A stretch of 64,000 nucleotides of DNA from an uncultured Gammaproteobacteria bacterium (GTDB lineage: Bacteria; Pseudomonadota; Gammaproteobacteria; Pseudomonadales; Pseudohongiellaceae). Location of the stretch: assembly GCA_913060495.1 (NCBI GenBank), contig CAJXRP010000014.1, positions 1-64,000 of the forward strand, in the 5' to 3' direction. Position numbers and translations under genes: made by a program. Below, in pieces: positions 28,401-37,506 of the stretch; the stretch's first letter is position 1; the number at the start of each line of letters is the position of its first letter. Below the pieces are notes generated by a model. That model ran no database searches and was not told the DNA's origin. It worked only from the letters and a program-made list of their open reading frames with translations.

Positions 28401-28775
28401 GCAGTTACAGACGATGCTGTTTTGGACTTGGATGCTGGTACTGAGCAAGTAGAAGTCGCTGAAATCGAATTTGATATCGATACTGATGATGAGCCTGAAG
28501 ATAGCATTACTGTCGGTGACGGGGCAGATGATGATCTTGAGTTTTTGTCAGATGATGATATTGAAATTGAGTCTGTTGATGATATAGAAGATGTCGACAT
28601 GCTTTCCGATGCTGACGAGACTGCAACTAAATTAGAGCTCGCGTATGCCTATCAAAACATGGGTGATACACAGGGAGCTAAGGAAATTTTGCAGGAAGTT
28701 ATCAGAGAAGGCTCAGACGAGCAGATAGCAGAAGCTAACAAATTGCTCGGATCACTCGACGGCAAGTCAGACTAA
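25473..28775 (+). CDS. fimV: FimV/HubP-type polar peptidoglycan-binding protein
   Basis: FimV organises the cell pole and supports type IV pili and twitching in Pseudomonas; HubP is its Vibrio relative. The 1100-residue product has a signal peptide (about 1-22), a conserved N-terminal periplasmic domain (LGLGTVAVESSLNQPLRMRI), an acidic linker with 14-residue repeats (about 225-280), a LysM peptidoglycan-binding domain (about 322-382) and a coiled coil (about 450-530). One membrane helix lies near 557-579. A very acidic cytoplasmic region follows, ending in a FimV C-terminal TPR-like domain (about 1049-1099). ATG 25473 is chosen over an upstream TTG at 25419 because AGGGA precedes it and the signal peptide then starts correctly. 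Confidence 0.95.
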   Translation: MLRKIVVILTMLLCSMATQLYALGLGTVAVESSLNQPLRMRIELLQLGDTRLQDIRVSMASGADFERFNVQRDSFLSNIRFSVESTPQGNAVILTSAQLVREPYLSFILDTRWPNGRLLSEHTVLLDLPVFNDQQSTAEVRQPISPVLQRPASGQAADAEPFVEASAAPAVSAPSSSNSAANLQPEVISPGPETEEIIAEPEVAVQPEAEPEAVLEESVAVDVGVQEEQVAAVEEEVIEEEQVAPVEEEQVIEEEQVAAVEEEQVIEEEQAAAVEEEQVVVEEDPALEEPAEEVAPVEPEVIEAAADPVAPEPEVVEPETIETDGSGTLSDIALQVRPTAAVSMQQTMLALQELNPDAFAEGNINRMLSGQVLRVPTLEEIQAIDPRDAVDEVTRQNQEFSAVDIQPLAAPSQATADEDERPQGQLSVVSSDEAIDANGGAAELADAENEALDQRIVELEAQLSQRQEEADRARIEREELDSRMAELEAQIAAAQEIIRLQDIQLAQLQESLATAAAEAQLLAEQQAIQAAAATEAAQPVSSPSSFVDDVLRILTGNSIFMIFGIVLVILLLVVLMLRRNRAAKIEEDDIDEIVEQDFDVDAVASNVTDKEREEVATEFDDYDPSDLDSELDDIIGVSEEVGSINEVSDAVEEEVDTAEEEPKLDVITIVEQLIGERQYRRALSMLNTSLQEQGDNEDVKAKISEVEGLLEAEEVEEREQDEIANAADAASRESETKSFLDDLGIDLDSFDYDDEVDEPAVEEVKDEPVETAQADEVAAASEDVDMMFDLGGDDDAGDDSVEEVEATEETEEDTEVFDFDLDDGASAIESEAKDPEDLDIDTLEFDTDAVEEVTQDTAVEEDIDLETFSFDPDAAASVTQAAEIVDGSVADEDDPNAVEFSFDKEELASDTEAPEPTSNEEVETFDFDLDDDAGDTVLETPDTEISSSAADNVEEFDFDLDEFEIEPGKEEAAVSEAVTDDAVLDLDAGTEQVEVAEIEFDIDTDDEPEDSITVGDGADDDLEFLSDDDIEIESVDDIEDVDMLSDADETATKLELAYAYQNMGDTQGAKEILQEVIREGSDEQIAEANKLLGSLDGKSD
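26145..26312 (+). repeat. Four 42-bp tandem repeats in fimV
   Basis: Four consecutive units of 42 bp encode a 14-residue pattern, consensus EEEQVAAVEEEQVI. The first unit (26145-26186) is the most divergent; the units at 26187-26228, 26229-26270 and 26271-26312 are nearly identical at DNA level. They lie in the periplasmic linker between the N-terminal domain and LysM. Near identity of neighbouring units suggests recent expansion, and copy number could vary between strains or be miscounted in short-read assembly. Confidence 0.9.
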
Positions 28776-28811
28776 TTGTCTCGCCTATACAAACCTGTGT
28801 CGATCTGATCC

Positions 28812-29639
28812 GTGTCAATTCCCAAGCAAGACTCCCCTAGTAGCCACCGCATAGCATTAGGCATCGAATACGATGGTTCTACGTATTCTGGCTGGCAGAA
28901 ACAAAAATCCCCACAACAAGAAACCGTGCAGCAATATGTTGAAACCGCGCTAAGCAAAGTAGCGGATAGAGATGTGGTTGTAAATTGTGCTGGCAGAACT
29001 GATGCCGGGGTTCATGCTACGTGCCAAGTAGTCCACTTTGATGCAGAAATTGATAGAGGCGAGAAGGCGTGGACGCAGGGAGTGAACAGTATGTTGCCGA
29101 GAACTATCAGGGTGGTGTGGTCTCGGAAACAAGAAAGCGATTTCCACGCTCGCTTTAGTGCGTTGTCCAGACGCTATCTCTATTTGATATATCAGCGTGA
29201 AACACAATCAGCTATGTTGTATGGCAGGGCGAGTTATGTTCGCCGAGAGTTAGATGAAGTATCTATGCATAAAGCTGCACAGCACTTTCTAGGGGAGCAT
29301 GATTTTACGTCATTTCGCGCTGCAGGCTGTCAGTCAAAGACAGCTATGCGTAATGTCATGCATGCGAACGTTTCTCGTCGCGGTGGTTTTCTCATCTTCG
29401 ATGTTAAGGCGAATGCATTCTTGCAGCACATGGTGCGCAATATGATGGGCACTCTGCTGCAAGTTGGTAGAGGAGATAAAGACCCAGCATGGGTCGCCGA
29501 GCTATTGAGTCTGCAAGATAGGGCGAGCGCAGCCCCTACGGCTCATCCTCACGGCCTGTACCTAGTTGGCGTTGAATATCCGAAGAGTTGTGGCTTGCCT
29601 AGCGAATTCTCGCCGCCCGACCTGCTGCTAGCAGTATGA
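28812..29639 (+). CDS. truA: tRNA pseudouridine(38-40) synthase
   Basis: TruA makes pseudouridine at positions 38-40 in the anticodon arm of many tRNAs. The 275-residue product has GIEYDGSTYSGWQKQ at the start and the catalytic aspartate in CAGRTDAGVHATCQVVHF (near residue 63). Other family segments are ARFSALSRRYLYLI and FLQHMVRNMMGTLLQVG. E. coli TruA is 270 residues. The start is GTG at 28812 with little Shine-Dalgarno support. Its position after fimV matches Pseudomonas. Confidence 0.96.
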   Translation: MSIPKQDSPSSHRIALGIEYDGSTYSGWQKQKSPQQETVQQYVETALSKVADRDVVVNCAGRTDAGVHATCQVVHFDAEIDRGEKAWTQGVNSMLPRTIRVVWSRKQESDFHARFSALSRRYLYLIYQRETQSAMLYGRASYVRRELDEVSMHKAAQHFLGEHDFTSFRAAGCQSKTAMRNVMHANVSRRGGFLIFDVKANAFLQHMVRNMMGTLLQVGRGDKDPAWVAELLSLQDRASAAPTAHPHGLYLVGVEYPKSCGLPSEFSPPDLLLAV

Positions 29640-29740
29640 ATTAGCAACTGCCCTTAAGTGTAAGTTTTTGCTCTCGCTTGATGGTCGTGAATCTGTTGAT
29701 TTGCTAGAATACGCTTCTTTCACCAGCCTTCAGACTCACC

Positions 29741-30373
29741 TTGCAGAAAATTTGGATCAAAATTTGCGGTATTACGCGGGCGCAGGACGCCGTGCAAGCG
29801 GTCGAGCTCGGTGCGGACGCTATAGGCGTTGTGCTGTACTCCAAAAGCCCCCGTTCCGTAACAGTTAGTGAGCTGCCTAAAATAGTCGCTGATGTGCGAG
29901 GGCGGGTTTGCGTGGTGGCGCTATTTGTCAATCCTGAAGCTGATTTAGTAAGACAGGTGCTGGCGACTGAGACTGTGGATCTGTTGCAGTTTCACGGTGA
30001 TGAATCTGCTGAGTTTTGTGAACAATTTGGCATGCCTTACATGAAGGCCGTTGCGGTTAGGGCGGATAGCGATCTAAATTCAGCGCTCTCAGCCTACCAG
30101 TCAGCGAAGTACTTTTTGTTAGATAGCTACGATCCTATAATGCCTGGGGGAACCGGTAAGACTTTTGACTGGAGTAAGGTAAACGAACTAAGCGAGCAAC
30201 AACAAGCGCGCTTAGTGCTAGCTGGAGGGCTTATGCCTGCCAATGTAAGAGATGCAATTGAGATCGTGCGCCCTTTTGGCGTCGATGTCAGTAGTGGTGT
30301 CGAGGCGAGCAAAGGAATTAAGGATATAAACAAGATGCAATCATTTATCGAAGGAGTAAGAACAAGTGCCTAA
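29741..30373 (+). CDS. trpF: Phosphoribosylanthranilate isomerase
   Basis: TrpF performs the Amadori rearrangement of phosphoribosylanthranilate to CdRP in tryptophan synthesis. The 210-residue TIM-barrel protein has the catalytic Cys in [13 protein letters not shown] near residue 9, [13 protein letters not shown] near residue 85, and the catalytic Asp region [21 protein letters not shown] near residue 127. It appears to start with TTG at 29741, since no ATG or GTG precedes the first strand and the frame begins just before IKICG; upstream ribosome-binding support is weak. The 3' end overlaps trpB by 8 bases. Confidence 0.95.
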   Translation: MQKIWIKICGITRAQDAVQAVELGADAIGVVLYSKSPRSVTVSELPKIVADVRGRVCVVALFVNPEADLVRQVLATETVDLLQFHGDESAEFCEQFGMPYMKAVAVRADSDLNSALSAYQSAKYFLLDSYDPIMPGGTGKTFDWSKVNELSEQQQARLVLAGGLMPANVRDAIEIVRPFGVDVSSGVEASKGIKDINKMQSFIEGVRTSA

Positions 30374-31604
30374 GCTTGAAGAGTCTGCGGCTGCGATTGA
30401 TCCAGCTGTGTTTGACGGGCCTGATGCGTCAGGACATTTTGGGCCCTACGGCGGTGTGTTCGTTGGGGAAACTTTAATCGCTGCTGTCGAGGAATTGGCA
30501 GAAGTGTATGAGAAGTTATCGGCAGATAAAAGCTTTTGGGCCGAATACGACTCTGAGCTTAAGCATTATGTGGGCAGACCTTCTCCTCTGTATTTAGCAG
30601 AACGACTAACTAATTTCGCTGGTGGTGCAAAGATTTATCTAAAGCGTGAAGATTTGAATCACACCGGTGCACATAAGGTTAACAACACGATCGGTCAGGC
30701 ACTTCTGGCCAAGCATATGGGTAAGACGCGAATCATTGCGGAGACAGGAGCAGGGCAGCATGGCGTCGCCAGCGCTACCGTTGCGGCCAAGCTCGGTTTG
30801 GAATGTCATGTCTATATGGGTGCTGAAGATATTATTAGACAGGCACCTAATGTCTACCGCATGAAGCTGTTAGGTGCGAATGTTGTATCCGTAGAATCGG
30901 GTTCGCGAACTCTAAAAGACGCGATGAACGAAGCTCTGCGCGACTGGGCTACGAACGTTGATAATACCTATTATATTATTGGTACTGTCGCAGGCCCACA
31001 TCCTTATCCCATGCTGGTGCGAGACTTTCAATGCATCATCGGCCGAGAGGCTCGTGAACAATCACTAGAGCAGATTGGGAAATTGCCCGATGCATTAGTC
31101 GCATGTGTGGGTGGCGGTTCCAATGCCATAGGCTTGTTTCATCCATTTCTTAAAGATGAGTCTGTTGCTATGTATGGAGTAGAGGCTGGCGGTCATGGCT
31201 TGGCAACTGGTGAGCATGCAGCTCCGCTAAGTTCAGGATGTTCGCCGGGTGTATTGCATGGCAATAGAACATATCTAATGTCTGATGAAGCGGGTCAGGT
31301 TCTAGAGACTCATTCGGTTTCTGCAGGTTTAGACTATCCTGGAGTAGGGCCTGAACATTCCTGGCTCAAAGACATGAAGAGAGTCAAGTATGTGGATGCT
31401 ACCGATGACGAAGCTATGAAGGCATTTCATCAGCTCACACGGCTCGAAGGTATTATTCCAGCACTAGAGTCGAGCCATGCTGTTGCCTACGCTGTGAAGT
31501 TAGCAGCGACGATGTCAGCGGACAAAAATATTGTTATTAATCTGTCCGGGCGCGGCGACAAGGATATCGAGACGGTTGCAAAAATTGAAGGAATTGAGCT
31601 ATAG
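30366..31604 (+). CDS. trpB: Tryptophan synthase beta subunit
   Basis: TrpB is the PLP-dependent subunit that joins indole and serine to form tryptophan. The 412-residue product has the PLP lysine in [13 protein letters not shown] near residue 103, the substrate loop [13 protein letters not shown] near residue 126, and the phosphate-binding loop [12 protein letters not shown] near residue 248. It starts with GTG inside the trpF end and is preceded by AGGAGTAAG, so trpF-trpB are translationally coupled. The beta subunit of E. coli is 397 residues. Confidence 0.98.
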   Translation: MPKLEESAAAIDPAVFDGPDASGHFGPYGGVFVGETLIAAVEELAEVYEKLSADKSFWAEYDSELKHYVGRPSPLYLAERLTNFAGGAKIYLKREDLNHTGAHKVNNTIGQALLAKHMGKTRIIAETGAGQHGVASATVAAKLGLECHVYMGAEDIIRQAPNVYRMKLLGANVVSVESGSRTLKDAMNEALRDWATNVDNTYYIIGTVAGPHPYPMLVRDFQCIIGREAREQSLEQIGKLPDALVACVGGGSNAIGLFHPFLKDESVAMYGVEAGGHGLATGEHAAPLSSGCSPGVLHGNRTYLMSDEAGQVLETHSVSAGLDYPGVGPEHSWLKDMKRVKYVDATDDEAMKAFHQLTRLEGIIPALESSHAVAYAVKLAATMSADKNIVINLSGRGDKDIETVAKIEGIEL

Positions 31605-31683
31605 GCTTCATTGAGGCCTTGCTTCACCGAACGATTAAGTAACATACATAATTATTTGCAGTTAAAGAGTTTTCAGGAAAGTC

Positions 31684-32502
31684 ATGAGTAGAATAAATCA
31701 AATAGCAGAGAAAGCGGCGGCAGAAAATAGGAAGCTTTTAATACCGTATTTGGTTGCAGGCGATCCAAATCTGGAAACAACGATTACGCTAATGCGCAAG
31801 TTAGTCGAAGAGGGTGCCGACGTCATTGAGCTTGGTATCCCGTTTAGCGATCCCTCCTCTGACGGACCTGTTATCCAGCGCGCCGTTGAACGTTCTCTCG
31901 CGAAGGGAACAACTCTGCATCAGGTATTGGATTTAGTGGCCAGATTTAGAGAGAGCGATACCATTACCGGGATTGTGCTGATGGGATATCTGAATCCGAT
32001 TGAGATTATGGGCTACAAAAAATTTGCAGAGGCCGCCAGTGCTTCTGGTGTTGATGGCGTGTTGACGGTTGATCTTCCGCCGATGGAGGCCGACGAGTTG
32101 AATGCGGTAATGCGCGCACACGATATAGATACGATATTTTTAGTTGCACCAACAACCCGTGAAGATCGTGTGGCAAGCATTACCGAGCATTGTAGTGGCT
32201 ATCTCTATTATGTGTCACTGAAGGGCGTTACAGGCGCAGCATTGACCGATTTCGATTCAGTGACAGCAAACATAAATAGTTTGCGCGAAAAAACAAAGCT
32301 GCCGATCGTGATAGGTTTTGGTATCAAGGATGCTGAGAGTGCGGCGGCGATGGGTCAGTTGGCTGATGGGGTGATAATCGGTAGCGCTCTGGTTGAAAAA
32401 ATTGCCCTATTGGCCGATCAAGTAGAGCATGACGCAGACCTGCTGAGCGAGACTATAAAAGTGATCTCTGAAGCTAGAGAAGCCTTAGACAAACTAGTGT
32501 AA
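31684..32502 (+). CDS. trpA: Tryptophan synthase alpha subunit
   Basis: TrpA cleaves indole-3-glycerol phosphate and channels indole to TrpB. The 272-residue TIM-barrel product carries the catalytic glutamate and aspartate in IELGIPFSDPSSDGPVIQ near residues 50-62, and VDGVLTVDLPPMEADEL near residue 127. The phosphate-binding GFGIKDAES and DGVIIGSALV segments follow. E. coli TrpA is 268 residues. A 79-base gap separates it from trpB, and accD follows 33 bases later. Confidence 0.97.
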   Translation: MSRINQIAEKAAAENRKLLIPYLVAGDPNLETTITLMRKLVEEGADVIELGIPFSDPSSDGPVIQRAVERSLAKGTTLHQVLDLVARFRESDTITGIVLMGYLNPIEIMGYKKFAEAASASGVDGVLTVDLPPMEADELNAVMRAHDIDTIFLVAPTTREDRVASITEHCSGYLYYVSLKGVTGAALTDFDSVTANINSLREKTKLPIVIGFGIKDAESAAAMGQLADGVIIGSALVEKIALLADQVEHDADLLSETIKVISEAREALDKLV

Positions 32503-32535
32503 TATCATAACTTGACTGCCTAGACGGACTGAAGA

Positions 32536-33405
32536 ATGAGCTGGATAGATAAAATTTTACCTTCGATAGCGAATGCTCCGAAGGACGCAAAAAAGTCGGC
32601 TGTTCCTGAGGGAACTTGGAAGCAATGCCCCCGCTGCGATGCAATGCTCTACAAGAAGTCACTCAGCGAGAATTATGACGTCTGTCCTAAGTGTGAGCAC
32701 CATCTGCGAATTACCGCCAGACGGCGTGTCGAGTTATTCCTAGACTCCGGAGATCAGATCGAGCTAAACGTCGACATGGAACCGGTTGATCTACTGAAAT
32801 TTAAGGATCGAAAGAAATACAAAGATAGGCTCAGTGCAGCGCAGAAGAGCACGGGCGAAAAAGATGCCCTTATTGTAGTGAAGGGCGAAGTTAATTCTAT
32901 TCCCGTCGTCGTGGCAGCCTTTGAGTTTAGCTTTATCGGTGGCTCCATGGGTGCCGTGGTCGGTGAAAAATTTACTCAGGCAGTAAATACCTGTATCGAA
33001 GAGAAGTTGCCCCTCGTGTGTTTTTCCACGAGTGGTGGCGCTCGCATGCAGGAAGCGCTTATCTCCCTTATGCAGATGCCAAAAACATCAGCCGCTTTGG
33101 AGAAGTTGAAGCGAAATTCCCTGCCTTATATTTCTGTCCTCGTTGATCCAGTCTATGGCGGTGTATCGGCTAGCTTAGCGATGTTGGGAGATGTGAATAT
33201 CGCCGAACCCAATGCTTTGGTTGGCTTTACAGGCCCGGATGTTATCCGCCAGACGGTGCGGGTAAAACTACCCGAAGGGTTTCAGCGCAGCGAGTTTTTG
33301 CTTGAGCATGGAGCTATCGACATGATTGTTCACCGCAAGAACCTGCGGGATAAAATTGCATCTATACTCGAAAAATTCCTTTATTTCAGACGCGACGCCT
33401 CCTAA
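32536..33405 (+). CDS. accD: Acetyl-CoA carboxylase carboxyltransferase beta subunit
   Basis: AccD, with AccA, transfers the carboxyl group from biotin to acetyl-CoA to form malonyl-CoA for fatty-acid synthesis. The 289-residue product has the N-terminal zinc ribbon [10 protein letters not shown] ... DVCPKCEHH (about residues 33-57). The crotonase-like core includes [16 protein letters not shown] and the oxyanion region [14 protein letters not shown] near residue 159. E. coli AccD is 304 residues. The accD-folC-SPOR-cvpA-purF order is a conserved gammaproteobacterial block. Confidence 0.97.
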   Translation: MSWIDKILPSIANAPKDAKKSAVPEGTWKQCPRCDAMLYKKSLSENYDVCPKCEHHLRITARRRVELFLDSGDQIELNVDMEPVDLLKFKDRKKYKDRLSAAQKSTGEKDALIVVKGEVNSIPVVVAAFEFSFIGGSMGAVVGEKFTQAVNTCIEEKLPLVCFSTSGGARMQEALISLMQMPKTSAALEKLKRNSLPYISVLVDPVYGGVSASLAMLGDVNIAEPNALVGFTGPDVIRQTVRVKLPEGFQRSEFLLEHGAIDMIVHRKNLRDKIASILEKFLYFRRDAS

Positions 33406-33423
33406 CCCAGTAGAGCTAAAGCA

Positions 33424-34737
33424 ATGCCCGCTAAAGGTAGTTCTCTAGAGAGCTGGTTGCAGTATATTTCTAATGTGCACCCGCGCGAGATCGAATTAGG
33501 CCTTGGTCGTACTCAGAGAGTTGCTGCTACTCTTGGATTGACCAAACCTGCACCATTAGTTGTTACTGTTGCTGGCACTAATGGCAAGGGCTCCTGCGTA
33601 GCGGCGATGGAAGCTATCCTGCAGCAGGCAGGGTTCAAGACCGGCTGCTACACCTCACCACATATTCATCTATTCAACGAACGTATTCGCATCAACGGGA
33701 ATAACATCTCCGATGAGTCGTTGATTGCTGCTTTTGAGTCGATTGATGAGGCTAGAAACGACGAAACCCTGAGTTATTTCGAATTTGCCACGTTAGCGGG
33801 CCTGTATCTGTTTAGTAATAATAACGTTGAGGTAGCTCTGCTGGAAGTTGGGCTAGGTGGTCGCCTCGATGCGGTCAACATCGTTGACGCGGATGTCGCA
33901 TTGATCAGCAGTATAAGCATTGATCATACAGATTGGCTTGGTAAGGACATTGAGTCTATCGCCGCTGAGAAGGCTGGTATTATGAGGTCTAACAGCCCTA
34001 CTGTGTTTGGGGGTGAGCTTCCGCCTAGCGCGATAGTCGAGAGGGCTGAAGAGCTGGGTTCGCCTCTGTTGGTTAGTGGCGAAGATTTTCATATGCAGTT
34101 GCATGAAGGTAGTTCTAATTGGAGTTGGAGTGGGCAAGCTCAATCCAATTCGTCCCAAGCGGTAAGTTACTCTGATCTGCCCCTGGGGAGTCTTATGTTA
34201 AGCAATGTAGCAGCCGCGCTGCAGGCGCTGACACTATTGCCCATACAGCTTGAGGTTGATGGAGTTACTGCTGCATTAAATGAGCTTCGCTTGGCGGGTC
34301 GCTTCGAGAAGCGTAGGGATTTAAGCAGTAGCCGCTCAGTAATCTTCGATGTGGCGCATAACCCAGATGCAATGCTACAGCTAGCCATCCGTTTGCAGAG
34401 CTACAAGGCCCATAATCAGAGGGCTGGTCGCATCGCCGCGGTGCTGGCGGTGATGGTAGATAAAGATATTGCAGGAATGATCACAGCCTTAGAATACTGC
34501 GTAGACATCTGGTATATTGCGCAGGTCGATGAGGCTCGCAGTATGGCTGCAGATGAAGTGGCACAAACCCTGAAAGACGTGGGTATACCGTCTGATAAGG
34601 GGTGTATTTTGCAATTCGACAGCGTTGAGTCGGCCTATAGGGCCGCCTGCGACCAAACCGGCACTCAGGATACTGTCCTTGTGACGGGCTCATTCTTTAC
34701 CGTCGCAGCAGTTCATGGGCTCACAGAGCAGGCCTAA
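33424..34737 (+). CDS. folC: Folylpolyglutamate/dihydrofolate synthase
   Basis: FolC adds glutamate to dihydropteroate and to folates. The 437-residue product has the P-loop VTVAGTNGKGSCVAAME near residue 49 and the Mur-ligase-family segments GCYTSPHIHLFNERIRING and VALLEVGLGGRLDAVNIVD. SSISIDHTDWLGKDIESIAAEKAGI and the C-terminal domain motif VIFDVAHNPDAM near residue 309 follow. It starts 18 bases after accD. E. coli FolC is 422 residues. Confidence 0.97.
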   Translation: MPAKGSSLESWLQYISNVHPREIELGLGRTQRVAATLGLTKPAPLVVTVAGTNGKGSCVAAMEAILQQAGFKTGCYTSPHIHLFNERIRINGNNISDESLIAAFESIDEARNDETLSYFEFATLAGLYLFSNNNVEVALLEVGLGGRLDAVNIVDADVALISSISIDHTDWLGKDIESIAAEKAGIMRSNSPTVFGGELPPSAIVERAEELGSPLLVSGEDFHMQLHEGSSNWSWSGQAQSNSSQAVSYSDLPLGSLMLSNVAAALQALTLLPIQLEVDGVTAALNELRLAGRFEKRRDLSSSRSVIFDVAHNPDAMLQLAIRLQSYKAHNQRAGRIAAVLAVMVDKDIAGMITALEYCVDIWYIAQVDEARSMAADEVAQTLKDVGIPSDKGCILQFDSVESAYRAACDQTGTQDTVLVTGSFFTVAAVHGLTEQA

Positions 34738-34791
34738 ATAGCTAGTTACAGCAGCTAAGCAAGCGATCTTATAGATATTGAGGTACACGGC

Positions 34792-35418
34792 TTGAATCAG
34801 GGCGCCAAACAACGAATCGTCGGTACTGTCGTGCTACTCGCTCTAGCCTTAATTTTCCTGCCGATCATTTTTGATGGCGAAGGCAGTTATCAGCCTCCTG
34901 TTAGCAGTCGTATCCCAGATGCTCCCATAATTTCGATTTTGCCCGAACCCATTCCGTCGAGACCAGTTATTACCGGTACTGTTGAGACGGTCGAGCCGGA
35001 CGCCGCCACGACGGTATCTCTTATCGAAGAGGTCGTCGAGTTGGTGGAAGAACCTATCGCAGAACCTATCACGGCTAGTGTTGCAGATGAGCCGATTGCC
35101 GATGTTGAAATCACTGAATCAACAGCCATTTTTAGCCGCGAAATTCCCCAGCTTGGTGATGATGGGCTTCCCCAGGGTTGGGTTGTTCGTCTTGGATCTT
35201 TTTCTGACAGTGAAAACGCCAGTAATCTGGTGACTAGATTGCAGGATGCCGGCTATAAGGCTTATACCCGCGATATCCGCAGCGGTCAGGGAATTCTTAC
35301 TGGAGTATTCGTCGGTCCTTGGTTGGATCGAGGGCAGGTAAACGAATATCAGCAGAGGCTGCAAGAAGAATTTAGTTTGGCAGGTCTGGTAGTTCGCTAC
35401 GAGCTCGAGAGTCTATAG
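34792..35418 (+). CDS. SPOR-domain membrane protein (DedD-like)
   Basis: The 208-residue product has one N-terminal membrane helix (about residues 9-27, GTVVLLALALIFLPIIF). A Pro/Glu-rich periplasmic linker follows, then a C-terminal SPOR domain (about residues 125-205, beginning QGWVVRLGSFSDSENASNLV). SPOR domains bind denuded peptidoglycan at division sites, so a septal role like E. coli DedD is likely from both domain order and position between folC and cvpA. The start is TTG at 34792 with AGGT 8-11 bases upstream; no other start precedes the membrane helix. Confidence 0.9.
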   Translation: MNQGAKQRIVGTVVLLALALIFLPIIFDGEGSYQPPVSSRIPDAPIISILPEPIPSRPVITGTVETVEPDAATTVSLIEEVVELVEEPIAEPITASVADEPIADVEITESTAIFSREIPQLGDDGLPQGWVVRLGSFSDSENASNLVTRLQDAGYKAYTRDIRSGQGILTGVFVGPWLDRGQVNEYQQRLQEEFSLAGLVVRYELESL

Positions 35419-35435
35419 TAGGTTATTGATTAGCA

Positions 35436-35927
35436 ATGGCATTCAACCAAGTCGATATAGTCATTCTAATCATTACGGTGCTCTCGTCGGCATTTGGTTT
35501 GTGGCGAGGACTGATCAAGGAAGTACTTTCCTTATTGACTTGGATCGCAGCTTTGCTGGTTTCCAGAGTATATAGTGAGCCTCTCGCTGAATTGATGAGG
35601 GGTATGATCGAAAACGATGGTATTCGTTATGTAACTGCGTTTGCCATCTTGTTTGTCACCGTAATGATGTTAGGGACGTTTCTAAACTTCCTTATGTCAA
35701 AATTGCTTACCGTCACCGGCTTGAAGTTGGCCGACCGTTTACTGGGTGCCGCCTTTGGTGTGGCCAGAGGTGTGATAATAGTGTTGGTGATTCTGTTTAT
35801 TACTAGCATGTTTGTTTCGGAAACTCAGTTGTGGCAGGAATCACAGTTAATCCCTTATGGGATGACCTTGATTGAAAAGTCACAGGTTTTCATCGGAGAT
35901 ATGAATAGCGTCAGTCCGACGCCGTAA
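35436..35927 (+). CDS. cvpA: CvpA family inner-membrane protein
   Basis: CvpA is required for colicin V production in E. coli and is linked to envelope stress and bile tolerance. The 163-residue product has about four transmembrane helices, with family features FGLWRGLIKEVLSLLTWIAA near residue 21 and RLLGAAFGVARGVIIVLV near residue 100. E. coli CvpA is 162 residues. It sits immediately upstream of purF, as in E. coli and Pseudomonas. Confidence 0.95.
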   Translation: MAFNQVDIVILIITVLSSAFGLWRGLIKEVLSLLTWIAALLVSRVYSEPLAELMRGMIENDGIRYVTAFAILFVTVMMLGTFLNFLMSKLLTVTGLKLADRLLGAAFGVARGVIIVLVILFITSMFVSETQLWQESQLIPYGMTLIEKSQVFIGDMNSVSPTP

Positions 35928-35951
35928 TTACTGTTAGTCGCGGAGCGTACT

Positions 35952-37457
35952 ATGTGTGGATTGGTAGGTGTGGTTGCTAGTAAGAATGTAGGTGTTTGTC
36001 TTTATGACACGCTGACAGTGCTGCAACACCGAGGTCAGGATGCTGCGGGCATTATGACTAGCGATAATGGCAAGCTAAATCTCCGCAAAGACAATGGCCT
36101 AGTAAAGGACGTGTTCCGTACTCGCCATATGCGTCGGCTAACCGGCAATATGGGTATCGGCCATGTGCGTTATCCCACTGCCGGAAGCTCAAGCCCCGCA
36201 CTCGCACAACCATTCTATGTAAATTCACCTTATGGTCTCTGTCTCGCCCATAACGGCAATCTAACAAACAGCAAAGAACTAAGCCGCGATCTTTTCAAAG
36301 AAGATCTTCGGCATATCAATACCGATTCGGATTCGGAAGTATTATTGAATGTATTCGCGCACGAGTTGCAGCGTCGCAATAAGATGAAGCCGCTGCCCGA
36401 AGACGTGTTCGCGGCGGTAGCCGGCGTCCACAATCGTTGCCGAGGAGGCTTTGCCGCTGTGGTTATGTTATCCGGCTATGGCATAGTCGGTTTTAGAGAT
36501 AGAAATGGCATACGTCCATTAGTTTTCGGTAGCAGAGTATCTTCGAAGGGCAAGAAAGAGTACATGATTGCCTCGGAGAGCGTGGCCCTTGACTCACAGG
36601 GTTTTACTATCGAACGCGACGTTGCTCCCGGTGAGGCGGTCTACGTAGACATCGATGGAGGGCTGCATACCCAAGTTTGTACTGAGCCAGGCGTGCATGC
36701 GCCGTGTATATTTGAGCATGTATATTTCGCTCGTCCGGATTCGCTAATGGATGGCATATCGGTTTATAAGGCTAGGCTGCGAATGGGTGAGCGGCTCGCG
36801 GATAAGATCGAGCGCATAAGACCAGCGCATGACATCGACGTGATTATTCCTATACCTGACACCAGTCGCACAGCGGCTCTTGAATTAGCGAATCGTCTCG
36901 GACTTAAGTTTCGCGAAGGCTTTGTTAAGAATCGCTACATCGGTCGCACATTTATCATGCCCGGGCAAAGTCAGCGTAAGAAGAGTGTGCGCCAAAAATT
37001 GAATGCTATAGATCTTGAATTTAAGGGTAAGAATGTATTGCTAGTCGATGACTCGATCGTTCGAGGCACGACCTGTAAGCAAATCATTCAGATGGCGCGC
37101 GACGCGGGTGCCGCTAAAGTTTATTTCGCTTCCGCGGCTCCCGCTATTCGCCACCCCAATGTCTACGGTATCGACATGCCTGCGGCAGACGAGCTGATCG
37201 CGTCAGGCAAAACAGAAAAAGAAATCGAAGAGGCTATAGGGGCGGATTGGCTAATCTATCAGGATTTAGAAGATCTGATCTCAACAGCTACAGAAGGCAA
37301 TCCTGCCATCAAGCAATACGAGTGTTCTGTTTTCAATGGCGAGTATATTACTGGGGATGTGGATGAGATATATCTAAAGCGCCTAGAAAATTTGCGTAAT
37401 GATGCGGCGAAGGCAAAGAAGGCGAGCAAGAAGGCTGCGGCACAAGCTAGAGATTAA
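35952..37457 (+). CDS. purF: Amidophosphoribosyltransferase
   Basis: PurF starts de novo purine synthesis by making 5-phosphoribosylamine from PRPP and glutamine. The 501-residue product starts MCGLVGVV, so processing of Met exposes the N-terminal glutaminase Cys. Other family features are [23 protein letters not shown], the phosphoribosyltransferase region [15 protein letters not shown], and the PRPP loop [13 protein letters not shown] near residue 362. E. coli PurF is 505 residues. The tail is Lys/Ala-rich, ending near [13 protein letters not shown]. Confidence 0.98.
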   Translation: MCGLVGVVASKNVGVCLYDTLTVLQHRGQDAAGIMTSDNGKLNLRKDNGLVKDVFRTRHMRRLTGNMGIGHVRYPTAGSSSPALAQPFYVNSPYGLCLAHNGNLTNSKELSRDLFKEDLRHINTDSDSEVLLNVFAHELQRRNKMKPLPEDVFAAVAGVHNRCRGGFAAVVMLSGYGIVGFRDRNGIRPLVFGSRVSSKGKKEYMIASESVALDSQGFTIERDVAPGEAVYVDIDGGLHTQVCTEPGVHAPCIFEHVYFARPDSLMDGISVYKARLRMGERLADKIERIRPAHDIDVIIPIPDTSRTAALELANRLGLKFREGFVKNRYIGRTFIMPGQSQRKKSVRQKLNAIDLEFKGKNVLLVDDSIVRGTTCKQIIQMARDAGAAKVYFASAAPAIRHPNVYGIDMPAADELIASGKTEKEIEEAIGADWLIYQDLEDLISTATEGNPAIKQYECSVFNGEYITGDVDEIYLKRLENLRNDAAKAKKASKKAAAQARD

Positions 37458-37506
37458 TTCGGTTTTCAGTCAGGACTAATACGACCGCTCTCCAGAAAGA
37501 GTGGGC

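Noticed and set aside
27725..28600. 291-residue minus-strand ORF opposite fimV
   Set aside because: Mostly serine, an antisense reading of Asp/Glu codons; no domain or start signal.
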